A DNA stretch of 14,950 nucleotides from an uncultured Bacillota bacterium (lineage in GTDB: Bacteria; Bacillota; UBA994; UBA5500), in NCBI GenBank assembly GCA_937874815.1, contig CALNBW010000286.1, positions 1 to 14,950 of the forward strand. Direction: 5' to 3'. Below the pieces are notes generated by a model. That model searched no databases. It had not been told where the DNA came from and was given only the letters and a program-made list of their open reading frames with translations. How positions within the stretch are numbered: the first letter of the stretch is position 1; the number at the start of each line of letters is the position of its first letter. The translations under genes and the position numbers were made by a program. Below, piece after piece: positions 1 through 7,128 of this stretch.

Positions 1-12
1 CCATACATGCTA

Positions 13-30
13 TAATAACTAGAGTTATTA
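13..30. promoter_or_regulatory. AT-rich palindrome overlapping a TATAAT box upstream of spoVB
   Basis: The half-sites TAATAACT and AGTTATTA form a perfect 8-bp inverted repeat around a 2-bp centre. A TATAAT hexamer at 11-16 overlaps the left arm. The matching -35 would fall before the window, so the promoter cannot be confirmed. The arrangement looks like an operator on a -10 box, about 35 bp before the spoVB start. The repeat has no GC-rich stem or T-run, so a terminator is unlikely. Confidence 0.35.
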
Positions 31-64
31 CAAGTGGGGTTGAGAAGGAAGGGATGAGCCTAGA

Positions 65-1684
65 GTGAAAGAGCACGAAGATAAGTTTGTAAAGAACGCC
101 GCCATTTTAAGCGTGGCAGGAATTTTCGTGAGGGCCTTGGGGGCCGTCTATCGCATTCCGTTGGCCCGTTTTGCCGGACAAGAGATCATGGGACTATACC
201 AAATGGCTTATCCTATATATACCACTTTGCTGGCAATTTCTATCTCCGGGCCACCAATCGCTGTCGCCAAAATGGTGGCGGAACGGGTAGCTAGGCAGAG
301 GTATCGAGCAGCGCAGAGGGTTTTTCAGATTTCCATGTTGGTGCTCGGCACATTAGGTTTGCTGTCCACTATCGTTTTGATGTTTGCCTCGCCCTATCTG
401 GTAAACAATGTTCTAGGCGATAAGCGGGCAATAGGTTCGCTGATGGCTATGGCACCCGCTGTGCTGATTGTGGCCCTGATGTCTGGCATGCGCGGCTATT
501 TCCAAGGTCTGCAAGAGATGGTTCCCTATGCCCTCAGTCAGATTGCTGAGCAAGTAGTGAGGGTCTCTATTGCTTTAGGGTTCGGCTTTTATCTCCTGTC
601 CTTACACAAAGCCCCTGAAGTTGTAGCAACCGGAATATCTTCGGGTGTTACCCTAGGAGGGCTGGCGGGGTTAATAGTGCTCCTTATCGCCTATGGTCGG
701 CTTAAACCGCGCCTGCAAAAGCAATGGCAACGGGAGCGTAAGGTGGGCGAAAGCGGCCGTAAAATAGTCAACGAATTCTTCTCCTTAGCCATACCCATTA
801 CTATTGGCGGTATCGTAGTGCCGTTAATGCAACTTATTGATGCGGGAGTGGTGCCGCGGCGCTTACTGGATGCCGGTTTTTCGCAAGCGGAAGCAACAGG
901 CATGTATGGGCAGCTATCGGGAATGGCAACACCGCTGATCAACTTGCCGCAGATGTTCACGGTGGCCTTAGTGGCCAGTTTGATTCCCTCTATCGCCGCC
1001 GCCGTTTCTTTGGGGCAACGCCACTTGGTGCAATCTCGTTCCACTCTGGCCTTGAAATTAGCTATGCTGATCAACCTACCAGCTGCTGTGGGCTTATCAG
1101 TGCTAGCGGGTCCTATTAGCATATTGCTTTACGGCGAGCAAAACGGCGCTGGTGTTGGTTTCCCGTTGGCCGTGCTCGCTTATGCCGTGGCGTTTTTGGC
1201 ACTGCAGCAGACGACCTCGGGCATCTTGCAAGGCTTAGGCAAGACCTATCTCCCGGTAATAAACCTATTCTTTGGTGGTGTAGCTAAGCTGATCGCAACC
1301 TATTTCCTCACGGCCATCCCCGCGCTCAACATTCGGGGGTCGGCCTTGAGCACCGTCATTGGTTTTACTGTTTCTTCTATATTGAACTACCGGGCCATGT
1401 TACGCGTCTCTAACATTAAAGTGCCTATCGGCCAAACCTTTATCCGCCCTGCCTTGGCCAGCGTCGGAATGGGTATTGCTACGCATTATAGTTATTACTG
1501 GTTGATAGGGCGCGCTTCTAATACTGTAGCGACCTTGTTGTCCATCATGATCGCTCTGGTGTTCTATGGCTTCTTGGTGCTGCTCACAGGCGTGCTGACA
1601 GCCGAGGAGCTGGCCGCCATCCCGAAAATAGGGCAACCACTAAGCCAGATCCTGCTAAGATTTCGTCTCATTCGGGAGGGGTAA
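65..1684 (+). CDS. spoVB: Stage V sporulation protein B-type flippase (MATE/MurJ superfamily)
   Basis: The product has 539 residues with about a dozen or more hydrophobic segments throughout, typical of SpoVB/polysaccharide-export flippases of the MOP superfamily. In this family the protein is an integral membrane transporter thought to move lipid-linked precursors for spore cortex peptidoglycan in the mother cell. The N-terminal LSVAGIFVRALGAVYRIPLA and the stretch MSGMRGYFQGLQ near residue 140 are characteristic. The start is GTG at 65, preceded by a GGAAGGGA-like SD; the nearby ATG at 55 leads straight to a stop. It is followed 2 bp later by mazG, so the two are probably co-transcribed. 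The assignment rests on recognisable sequence plus neighbours (mazG, rqcP, yabP, yabQ). Confidence 0.93.
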   Translation: MKEHEDKFVKNAAILSVAGIFVRALGAVYRIPLARFAGQEIMGLYQMAYPIYTTLLAISISGPPIAVAKMVAERVARQRYRAAQRVFQISMLVLGTLGLLSTIVLMFASPYLVNNVLGDKRAIGSLMAMAPAVLIVALMSGMRGYFQGLQEMVPYALSQIAEQVVRVSIALGFGFYLLSLHKAPEVVATGISSGVTLGGLAGLIVLLIAYGRLKPRLQKQWQRERKVGESGRKIVNEFFSLAIPITIGGIVVPLMQLIDAGVVPRRLLDAGFSQAEATGMYGQLSGMATPLINLPQMFTVALVASLIPSIAAAVSLGQRHLVQSRSTLALKLAMLINLPAAVGLSVLAGPISILLYGEQNGAGVGFPLAVLAYAVAFLALQQTTSGILQGLGKTYLPVINLFFGGVAKLIATYFLTAIPALNIRGSALSTVIGFTVSSILNYRAMLRVSNIKVPIGQTFIRPALASVGMGIATHYSYYWLIGRASNTVATLLSIMIALVFYGFLVLLTGVLTAEELAAIPKIGQPLSQILLRFRLIREG

Positions 1685-1686
1685 AC

Positions 1687-2481
1687 GTGTCGAATCAAGA
1701 CCAGGCGGGCTCGTTGCTAATCGAGCTCACGGAGGTAATGGACAAGCTGCGGGCCCCCGACGGGTGCCCTTGGGACCGGGAGCAAAGCCATGTATCTTTG
1801 ATGCCTTACTTGCTGGAGGAAGCCTATGAGGTCCTGGAAGCCATTCAGCTGGCAGATATGCATAAGCTGGCTGAGGAGTTGGGAGACTTATTACTGCAGA
1901 TTGTCTTCCATGCCCAAATAGCAAAGGAACAGGGTGAGTTTGACCTATCTGAGCCGATCAGGCAGATTGTGGCCAAGCTAAAGCGTAGGCATCCTCACGT
2001 TTTTGGGCAGACTAAAGTCGCATCCAGTGAGCAAGTGCTGGCAAACTGGGAAGCAATCAAGGCGCAAGAACGCAAAGGGAATAGCAATGTTTCGTTGCTG
2101 GACACCGTCCCGCGTAACATGCCCGCTTTGATGCAAGCCTACAAGATTCAGCAGAAGGCTGCTCGCGTCGGCTTTGACTGGGAGGATATTGGTGGCGCCT
2201 ACGCTAAAGTAACTGAGGAAAAGGCAGAACTGATGGAGGCTGTAGCCACAGGTGACCAAGCCAAAATCAGCGAGGAATTGGGCGACCTCATGTTTGCGGT
2301 TGTCAATGTTGCTAGATTCCTGGCAGTAGAACCGGAAACGGCGCTATTGTATACCGTCATCAAATTTCGCCACCGCTTTTCCTACATTGAGGAACAAGCT
2401 AGGGCAGCTGGTCAGGACCTGACTGCCTATAGCTTGAGCGAACTAGACGAGTGGTGGGAAGAGGCGAAGCAACGTAGCTAG
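1687..2481 (+). CDS. mazG: MazG-family nucleoside triphosphate pyrophosphohydrolase
   Basis: The product has 264 residues containing two MazG repeats. The first has the metal-binding pattern EEAYEVLEAI (about residues 43-52) followed by EELGDLLLQIVFHA. The second has EEKAELMEAV and EELGDLMFAVVNVARFL near residues 175-205. The family hydrolyses NTPs and aberrant dNTPs to monophosphates and pyrophosphate in the cytosol. The length fits the two-domain E. coli-type enzyme. It lacks the N-terminal tetrapyrrole-methylase-like domain fused to MazG in Bacillus YabN and many relatives. The GTG start has a GGGAGGGG SD lying in the last codons of spoVB, which suggests coupled translation. Confidence 0.93.
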   Translation: MSNQDQAGSLLIELTEVMDKLRAPDGCPWDREQSHVSLMPYLLEEAYEVLEAIQLADMHKLAEELGDLLLQIVFHAQIAKEQGEFDLSEPIRQIVAKLKRRHPHVFGQTKVASSEQVLANWEAIKAQERKGNSNVSLLDTVPRNMPALMQAYKIQQKAARVGFDWEDIGGAYAKVTEEKAELMEAVATGDQAKISEELGDLMFAVVNVARFLAVEPETALLYTVIKFRHRFSYIEEQARAAGQDLTAYSLSELDEWWEEAKQRS

Positions 2482-2625
2482 GTGAGAGCAGTTAGCACTG
2501 CCTTTGCTAGCGAAACAGCAGCGGGGCAATTTTCGCTAAAAATTTGCCGCCAGAAAAGGATTTGGCAATTATTTGTCGAAGTAAGGGAACTGGTAGAAAC
2601 ACCACCGCTTAAGGAGGTTATTGTT

Positions 2626-2907
2626 GTGGAAACTGTGAAAAAGGCTGATCTAGTAAGTAGAATGGCTGACAAGTCTGGGCTCAACAAAAAGCAAGCTGAG
2701 GCGGCCCTAGATGCTTTCGTAGCCACAGTGCAAGAAGCGCTGCAGGCTGGCGAGAAGGTACAGTTGGTCGGTTTTGGCACATTCGAGGCGCGGGATCGGG
2801 CAGCACGAACCGGTCGCAATCCTGGCACCGGAGAAGAGATCCAAATCCCGGCTAGTCGTATGCCGGCATTCAAGGCTGGCAAGGTGCTAAAGGACGCTGT
2901 CAAGTAG
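2626..2907 (+). CDS. hup: HU-type histone-like DNA-binding protein
   Basis: The product is a 93-residue bacterial HU family protein that bends and compacts DNA as a dimer. The helical N-terminus KADLVSRMADKSGLNKKQAE and the beta-arm region VGFGTFEARDRAARTGRNP with the family signature are clear. The open frame extends back to 2482, but an AAGGAGG at 2611-2617 stands 8 bp before the GTG at 2626. That start gives the normal HU length, so the longer version is not used. A strong terminator at 2965-2994 closes the unit. HU genes occur at this place in several Clostridia, between mazG and the S4 gene. Confidence 0.95.
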   Translation: METVKKADLVSRMADKSGLNKKQAEAALDAFVATVQEALQAGEKVQLVGFGTFEARDRAARTGRNPGTGEEIQIPASRMPAFKAGKVLKDAVK

Positions 2908-2964
2908 CAACAGCTAGCCCCCTAGTGCGATTCACTACATAAAGGCTTTACACCTATAGTGGCG

Positions 2965-2998
2965 AAATCAGGTTCGGAATCCCGAACCTGATTTTCGT
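2965..2998 (+). terminator. Rho-independent terminator after hup
   Basis: A perfect 13-bp stem pairs 2965-2977 with 2982-2994 around a 4-base loop (AATC), followed by a short T-rich tail (TTTTCGTT). It ends transcription after hup, about 25 bp before the start of rqcP. The A-run on the left side would let it act in both directions. Confidence 0.88.
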
Positions 2999-3019
2999 TA
3001 AGCTATGAGGAGGGAAGAT

Positions 3020-3277
3020 ATGCGTCTAGATAAGTTTCTTAAAGTCTCCCGTCTGATTAAACGCCGCACCTTAGCTAAAGAGGTCTGTGATCAGGGCCGC
3101 GTGCAGGTTAACGGGCGGGTTGCCAAAGCAAGCAATGAGTTAAAAGTGGGCGATATTCTAACGCTTGACTTTGGGCAACGGGTCTTACGAGTGCGAGTAG
3201 AGCGCTTGCAGGATTCAGTGCGTAAAGAAGAGGCAGAGCTACTTTTTACCGTGCTTGATGATATGCGCGCACTCTAA
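3020..3277 (+). CDS. rqcP: RqcP-like S4-domain RNA-binding protein (YabO)
   Basis: The product is an 85-residue protein made of one S4 RNA-binding domain: MRLDKFLKVSRLIKRRT, then the EVCDQGRVQVNGRVAK segment and a following beta region. This is the YabO/Hsp15-type family. In B. subtilis, RqcP binds 50S-peptidyl-tRNA complexes and works with RqcH in alanine tailing during ribosome quality control. An ATG at 3005 is in frame, but GAGGAGGG at 3007-3014 is correctly spaced (5 bp) for the ATG at 3020, giving the usual family length. Its position between hup and the yabP region supports orthology. Confidence 0.9.
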   Translation: MRLDKFLKVSRLIKRRTLAKEVCDQGRVQVNGRVAKASNELKVGDILTLDFGQRVLRVRVERLQDSVRKEEAELLFTVLDDMRAL

Positions 3278-3354
3278 AAGTTTGTGGCGGTGTTTTAGCG
3301 CTTAGGTGGGAATAATATTGCCGACCAGACTTTGTAGATGGGAGGCAGATGAAT

Positions 3355-4335
3355 ATGAGCAGACGTAATCACCTAAGAGTTAGCATCGCTATCTTGATGA
3401 CCTTACTTTTACTTGTCTCTTGTCGCGCTTTCCGGCGCCCGGAACAAGGACCAGCCAGTGGTGCCCCGGCTATCCCCAAAGCTATTGCTAAGGGGGCCCG
3501 GCAAGAGCCAACCTTGAAGGTTTACATCAAAGACACGAAGCAGGTCAAGACCATGCCTTTTGAGGAGTACATTACCGGTGTAGTTGCTGCTGAAATGGAC
3601 CCGAAATGGCCGCTGGAGGCTTTGGCAGCGCAAGCTATCTTGGCCCGCACCTTTACTTTGGAAAAGATAGCCCGCGAGGGTGGCGTGCCCAATAGAAATG
3701 CCCACGCCTCAACCGATACTGAAGAGTTTCAGGCTTATGATGCCAGCCGTATTAATAGCAACGTGCGGGAAGCCGTGCGTGTTACGCGGGGCAAGGTAGC
3801 CGCCTATAACGGCAACTATATCCTGGCTTGGTTTCACGCCAACTCGGGAGGCAAAACGGCTACTGCTGCGGAAGGGCTATCCTTTGAAAAGGTGCCTACC
3901 CCTTATATAGTTTCAGTGGATGACCCCATCAGCCTGGAGGCCGCTCCTGCGAAGGACCGCGCTTGGACGGCCACCTTCAGCAAAGCTGAAGTGACACAGG
4001 CTCTGCAAAAAATGGGTCAGAAACCGGGCAAGTTCACTGACATTAAGATCGTGGAAAAGGGTAACTCGGGACGGGCGCTAAAGCTGGGTATCGGCAACGC
4101 TACTGTGAGTGCGCCTGAGTTTCGCTTGGCAATGGGTAGCACCAAGCTGAAATCCACGCTTATCGACTCCATTACTGTCAGTGGCAATAACATCACTTTC
4201 AAGGGTAAGGGCTATGGGCACGGTGTTGGCATGTCCCAATGGGGAGCAAAGGGCCGTTCCGAGCAAGGCGCTAAGGCGGAAGACATCATTAAGACTTATT
4301 TTCGGGGCATTAACATCTACAAGATTTGGGACTAG
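3355..4335 (+). CDS. SpoIID/LytB-domain lipoprotein
   Basis: The product is about 326 residues. A hydrophobic leader ends in LLVSC (Cys near residue 23), a good lipobox, so it is probably a membrane-anchored lipoprotein outside the cytoplasmic membrane. The SpoIID domain begins near residue 55 (VYIKDTKQV, PFEEYITGVVAAEM). It ends with the conserved GYGHGVGMSQWGAKGRSEQG and a typical terminal IIKTYFRGI. SpoIID proteins are lytic transglycosylases acting on glycan strands during engulfment, but this paralogue's substrate is not proven. ATGs occur at 3349 and 3355; the GGAGG at 3341-3345 is better spaced for 3355. The gene sits between rqcP and yabP, an arrangement seen in Clostridia. Confidence 0.88.
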   Translation: MSRRNHLRVSIAILMTLLLLVSCRAFRRPEQGPASGAPAIPKAIAKGARQEPTLKVYIKDTKQVKTMPFEEYITGVVAAEMDPKWPLEALAAQAILARTFTLEKIAREGGVPNRNAHASTDTEEFQAYDASRINSNVREAVRVTRGKVAAYNGNYILAWFHANSGGKTATAAEGLSFEKVPTPYIVSVDDPISLEAAPAKDRAWTATFSKAEVTQALQKMGQKPGKFTDIKIVEKGNSGRALKLGIGNATVSAPEFRLAMGSTKLKSTLIDSITVSGNNITFKGKGYGHGVGMSQWGAKGRSEQGAKAEDIIKTYFRGINIYKIWD

Positions 4336-4442
4336 CCCGGCTCTAGGCAATGATAATTAAGGCAGACCGGTGGCCACCTGTTCTAGGCCTGCTTTCTGGT
4401 TCATATAGTTCTAGCAAGATAGGACAGCCTAGGGGGGATAGT

Positions 4443-4736
4443 ATGAATCAGTCGCATGAACAGTGTCTGCATCGCATCGTGATTACCAATCGGGAGCAAG
4501 TCACCTTAGAGGGAGTCATTCATGTTGACAGCTTCGATGACCAGGAGATAATCTTGGAAACCGAGTTAGGGATGATGGCTATTAGAGGCGAAGATCTGCA
4601 TATCAAGCAGCTGAGCCTTGATGAAGGGCAACTGAGTGTTGAGGGCGTAGTCAAGGCTGTTGATTATCTTGAAGGTGGCTTAGGAGCAGCCGGCAAGAAC
4701 CGCAACAAGGGGTTCTTCAATCGCGTTTTCGGCTAA
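4443..4736 (+). CDS. yabP: Sporulation protein YabP
   Basis: The product has 97 residues and matches the YabP/YqfC-type fold: HRIVITNREQVTLEGVIHVD, DDQEIILETELGMMAIRGEDL and HIKQLSLDEGQLSVEG. Proteins of this family are sporulation-specific and, with YabQ, are linked to spore cortex formation. The open frame begins at 4350, but only the ATG at 4443 has an SD (AGGGGGG at 4431-4437) and it gives the family's length. It ends with a basic KNRNKGFFNRVFG tail. Unusually, 458 bp of non-coding DNA separate it from yabQ. Confidence 0.88.
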   Translation: MNQSHEQCLHRIVITNREQVTLEGVIHVDSFDDQEIILETELGMMAIRGEDLHIKQLSLDEGQLSVEGVVKAVDYLEGGLGAAGKNRNKGFFNRVFG

Positions 4737-5194
4737 AACGGGAGCGTGGGTAAGGCCGCAGTCATACTAGAGCGCGTGTGGCCAGATACTGTGGGAATGA
4801 GCTCAGTTCGCCAAGGGAGCGACGGCACTCGCAAGCTCGGCCTGTTGTCGCTCTTGGTCCTTGGCTCCTTCGCTCCTTGATTTATGGCCCCAATGCGCTG
4901 TGCGTATGACACGCGGCCTTCCCTGGCTTGGGGGTAGCTGTAGGGGCATCCCAGTGCCTCCCACGAACCGGGGGCCAGACACACAGCCAAAGCGGTTGAG
5001 AACAAAAGAGCATCAGTTGCGGCTAAGAGGGGCTGCGGGGCGCTTGCTGTAAGCACGATTGGAGCCTGCTCCTGTGCAAAGCAACACCCCGCAGCCCTAC
5101 GCTATGCACGTTTGGGGGCCCTTTTTCTCAATCAGACTCTGGTGTGGCACGCTAAATGCGCAGCTGCATATGATATTGTTAACGTGGAGGTGCC
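4737..5194. other. Non-coding, hairpin-rich spacer between yabP and yabQ
   Basis: I find no credible gene on either strand here. The open frames present lack start signals and normal protein composition. The stretch is rich in dyads. 4811-4814 plus 4817-4823 (CCAA, GAGCGAC) pair with 4847-4857 (GTCGCTC, TTGG). A small hairpin lies near 4952-4971 (GGGGCA, loop TCCCAG, TGCCTC). A long-range perfect 11-bp pair lies at 5030-5040/5087-5097. It could be a mobile repeat, a structured RNA or decayed sequence. The SD for yabQ (GTGGAGG) lies at its right end. Confidence 0.5.
5030..5097. repeat. Inverted repeat with nested hairpins in the yabP-yabQ spacer
   Basis: GGGCTGCGGGG at 5030-5040 pairs perfectly with CCCCGCAGCCC at 5087-5097. 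Inside it, GCAC at 5053-5056 pairs with GTGC at 5074-5077, and GGAG at 5061-5064 pairs with CTCC at 5069-5072. The result is a cruciform or multi-stem RNA of about 68 nt. It has no adjoining T-run on the + strand, so it is not a standard terminator. Confidence 0.6.
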
Positions 5195-5779
5195 ATGATG
5201 TCGGTAGCCCAACCGCTGAGCGCACTTATTTTTGCTTTTCTTGGTTTCTGCTTTGGCGTGTTTTTCGACCTCTATCGAGCATTACGTCGGTTAGGCACTC
5301 CAGGACAGCTATTGACAGCCTCTACTGACCTGTTGTTTTGGTTTACCTATACTGTCTGGGTCTATATCGTACTGCTTAGAGTTAACTCAGGTGAAGTCCG
5401 CGTTTTCCTGTTGCTCAGCCTAGCCATCGGGGCCGTCAGCTACTTCGCCTGGTTCAGCAATAGCCTAATGCGGGCCTGGCATTTTTTGTTCCGGCGTGCT
5501 ATCGCCTTATTCTCTTGGCTCAACCTAGCGGTGAATAAGCTAATAGACACAGTTTTGCGAGTGCTGCTTTGGCCCTATCGTCTACTCTGCACCTTTCTTT
5601 TCCTACCGCTGTATACCTTGGCGCGCTGGCTGCTGTTGCCTTTTGTTCGCTTATTAACCCACCTGCGCTCCTGGTTAGCAGCTATTGCGCAGCGAATGTT
5701 AGCGCGTCCGCGGGTGATCGGGCAGGCCGTAGCCAAATCCATTGCTAAATTGTGGCGTTTTCCTCCAGAAGATGAATAA
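5195..5779 (+). CDS. yabQ: Spore cortex biosynthesis protein YabQ
   Basis: The product is a 194-residue membrane protein. Hydrophobic segments lie at roughly residues 8-25, 45-65 and 70-90. The first is followed by FDLYRALRR, a YabQ hallmark, and a later NSGEVRVFLLLSLAIG segment also fits. In B. subtilis YabQ is made in the mother cell, localises to the forespore outer membrane and is needed for cortex formation. The C-terminal half is unusually long, basic and partly hydrophobic, with repeated Trp/Leu/Arg. ATGs occur at 5195 and 5198; the GGAGG at 5186-5190 is spaced 4 and 7 bp from them, so the second may be used. Confidence 0.88.
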   Translation: MMSVAQPLSALIFAFLGFCFGVFFDLYRALRRLGTPGQLLTASTDLLFWFTYTVWVYIVLLRVNSGEVRVFLLLSLAIGAVSYFAWFSNSLMRAWHFLFRRAIALFSWLNLAVNKLIDTVLRVLLWPYRLLCTFLFLPLYTLARWLLLPFVRLLTHLRSWLAAIAQRMLARPRVIGQAVAKSIAKLWRFPPEDE

Positions 5780-5860
5780 ATCATATTGCAGGCAGGAGAG
5801 TAGGCTAAGCGTGGCGAAGAAATGATGAGGGGGCGCATAGGTTGACAGTAGGTGATAATC

Positions 5861-6241
5861 ATGCCGAATAGGGCTCGGCAAATTATTCCTTTCCCTCAAA
5901 CGCCGGTTAAGACCAAGGCTAAGCCTAGCACTCGCCACCAAGCCAAAACCAAGACTACTAGGCGGCGGTGGCCAGTGATTTTGGTGTGCACATTGCTCAG
6001 CGCTTACTTGGTCTGCCTGGGGATACAATGGGTGCGCCAAGAGTTGCGTCTGCGTGCCTTAGTTGCGCAATATGAAGAGTTGCTGGGGCGACAGCAAGAG
6101 TTACAGGCGGAGAAGGAATTGTTACAGCAGCAGATTGATCGCTTGCTAGAAGACCCGGTTTATCTGGAACAGTTAGCGAGAGAAATGGGGATGGTAAAAC
6201 CGGGGGACACCATCTATGTTCCAAGTGATCCTACTCCGTAA
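5861..6241 (+). CDS. divIC: Septum formation initiator DivIC/FtsB family protein
   Basis: The product has 126 residues with a bitopic membrane topology. A basic cytoplasmic N-terminus (residues 1-36) is followed by one hydrophobic segment (about 37-56, WPVILVCTLLSAYLVCLG) and a coiled coil rich in Gln, Glu and Leu (about 60-100). The end is EDPVYLEQLAREMGMVKPGDTIY, the standard DivIC/FtsB terminus. The family links FtsL and DivIB/FtsQ in the division complex. A GTG at 5852 is in frame, but it overlaps the AGGTGA that serves as SD for the ATG at 5861. Position between yabQ and yabR matches the conserved operon. Confidence 0.92.
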   Translation: MPNRARQIIPFPQTPVKTKAKPSTRHQAKTKTTRRRWPVILVCTLLSAYLVCLGIQWVRQELRLRALVAQYEELLGRQQELQAEKELLQQQIDRLLEDPVYLEQLAREMGMVKPGDTIYVPSDPTP

Positions 6242-6253
6242 GCAGACTTGCCA

Positions 6254-6282
6254 TTGACGCTTTACGCGGCATAGGCTATAAT
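6254..6282 (+). promoter_or_regulatory. Sigma-A promoter upstream of yabR
   Basis: TTGACG at 6254-6259 and a consensus TATAAT at 6277-6282 are separated by 17 bp. Transcription would begin near 6289, about 37 bp before the yabR start. This gives yabR vegetative expression independent of the sporulation genes upstream. Confidence 0.82.
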
Positions 6283-6325
6283 CTCAATGTTAGTTAAAAT
6301 TTAATTGGAGGGAAATCCAACAGTA

Positions 6326-6718
6326 ATGGCTTTAGAAGTAGGCGCTATTGTTAGTGGTTTGGTAACTGGTATTACGAACTTCGGGGCATTTGTAGAGTTA
6401 GAAACAGGGCAAACGGGCCTAGTGCATATTTCAGAAGTCGCTGATGCTTATGTAAAAGATATCAACGACTACTTGAAATTAGGTGACCGTATCACTGTAA
6501 AAGTAATCAATGTAGATGGACGTGGTAAAATCGGTCTGTCAATTCGTCAAGCTCGCCGTCGGCCTACCGTTTCCCTAGATGATCAGCTAGCTCGTTTTCT
6601 AAAAGATAGTGAAGAACGCCTTTCTAGTCTGCGTAAGAATACCGATTCTAAGCGTGGTGGTCGAGGTGGCTATTCGCCACGTTCTGTACGTCAATCAGCA
6701 GGAAAAAATCGTCCATAA
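6326..6718 (+). CDS. yabR: S1-domain RNA-binding protein (YabR)
   Basis: The product has 131 residues. An S1 (OB-fold) domain spans about residues 3-72, with GAIVSGLVTGITNFGAFVEL, GLVHISEVADAYVKDI, LKLGDRITVKVINVD and GKIGLSIRQ. It is followed by a basic Arg/Gly/Ser tail. YabR proteins are related to the S1 repeats of polynucleotide phosphorylase; the exact role is not established. An in-frame TTG at 6305 exists, but the family begins MALEVG, so the ATG at 6326 is chosen. Its GGAGG (6307-6311) is further away than usual (14 bp). The gene has its own promoter and lies just before the tRNAs. Confidence 0.9.
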   Translation: MALEVGAIVSGLVTGITNFGAFVELETGQTGLVHISEVADAYVKDINDYLKLGDRITVKVINVDGRGKIGLSIRQARRRPTVSLDDQLARFLKDSEERLSSLRKNTDSKRGGRGGYSPRSVRQSAGKNRP

Positions 6719-6736
6719 TCTGCTAACGATTACCCC

Positions 6737-6765
6737 TTGACCTTCCCGGCGTAATACTGTAGAAT
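6737..6765 (+). promoter_or_regulatory. Sigma-A promoter of the tRNA pair
   Basis: TTGACC at 6737-6742, a 17-bp spacer and TAGAAT at 6760-6765 make a strong promoter. It starts about 30 bp before tRNA-Met, and both tRNAs are probably on one transcript. Confidence 0.8.
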
Positions 6766-6800
6766 AAATCTCGTCCGCTATAGTTGGTGGCCGTTACAGC

Positions 6801-6877
6801 GGCGGCGTAGCTCAGTTGGCTAGAGCATACGGTTCATACCCGTAGTGTCACTGGTTCGAGTCCAGTCGCCGCCACCA
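6801..6877 (+). tRNA. tRNA-Met (anticodon CAT)
   Basis: A 77-nt cloverleaf. The acceptor arm is GGCGGCG with CGCCGCC, the D arm is GCTC/GAGC, and the anticodon stem is TACGG/CCGTA around TTCATAC. The T arm is ACTGG/CCAGT with loop TTCGAGT. The 3' CCA is encoded. The paired first position and the lack of three G-C pairs in the anticodon stem speak against an initiator. Elongator Met is favoured; a lysidine-modified tRNA-Ile2 cannot be formally excluded. Confidence 0.95.
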
Positions 6878-6910
6878 GAAACCAATTCAGCGGCCCAGAA
6901 ATTTCATCAT

Positions 6911-6986
6911 GCGCCATTAGCTCAGCTGGCAGAGCAACTGACTCTTAATCAGTGGGTCCAAGGTTCGAATCCTTGATGGCGCACCA
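6911..6986 (+). tRNA. tRNA-Lys (anticodon CTT)
   Basis: A 76-nt cloverleaf with acceptor GCGCCAT/ATGGCGC, D arm GCTC/GAGC, anticodon stem ACTGA/TCAGT around CTCTTAA, and an encoded CCA. Its 3' half is the probable integration site of the element whose integrase starts downstream. The intact gene here means the element restored the tRNA's 3' end. Confidence 0.96.
6950..6986. other. Probable attL core (3' end of tRNA-Lys)
   Basis: A phage-type tyrosine integrase gene lies 142 bp from the 3' end of a tRNA and points towards it, which is the usual layout for tRNA-targeted integration. The crossover core would be within the tRNA's anticodon-to-CCA half. The exact limits and the duplicate (attR) are not visible, because the other end lies outside the window. 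Confidence 0.6.
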
Positions 6987-6997
6987 TACGACACGCG

Positions 6998-7027
6998 AAA
7001 AGCTCCGTAACAACGGGGCTTTTGTTG
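6998..7027 (+). terminator. Terminator after tRNA-Lys
   Basis: An 11-bp stem pairs 6998-7008 (AAAAGCTCCGT) with 7013-7023 (ACGGGGCTTTT), with one G-T pair and an AACA loop, and runs into T-rich sequence. It ends the tRNA transcript. If the attachment core is the tRNA 3' end, this terminator is supplied by the integrated element. Confidence 0.85.
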
Positions 7028-7068
7028 TCTCTGGTGTCTGGTGATGGTGGCGAATAGCTGTTTGTATT

Positions 7069-7117
7069 TGGGCACCATTTGGGCACCTTTTATAAAAATG
7101 GGCACCATTTGGGCACC
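7069..7117. repeat. Direct repeats, candidate integrase arm-type sites
   Basis: The 19-bp unit TGGGCACCATTTGGGCACC occurs at 7069-7087 and again at 7099-7117, exactly 30 bp apart. Each unit contains GGGCACC twice, giving four copies at 7070, 7081, 7100 and 7111. Short direct repeats between the tRNA and the int gene are where Tn916-type integrases bind with their N-terminal domain. The repeats begin 12 bp past the int stop. Confidence 0.65.
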
Positions 7118-7128
7118 AAAAAGGCAGT

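Noticed and set aside
691..1122. 143-codon frame opposite spoVB
   Set aside because: It is an antisense shadow of a well-supported membrane protein gene and has no independent signal.
2478..2903. 141-codon frame opposite hup
   Set aside because: It is a shadow of the clear HU gene, with Ser/Thr-rich low-complexity composition and no start signal.
4402..4409. CATATAGT, a sigma-E-like -10, before yabP (and CATATGAT at 5168-5175 before yabQ)
   Set aside because: Both resemble the mother-cell -10 consensus and would fit the genes' roles, but no convincing -35 element lies at the right distance.
4733..5056. 107-codon frame on the - strand in the yabP-yabQ spacer
   Set aside because: There is no SD, its composition is unlike a protein, and it runs through the inverted repeats.
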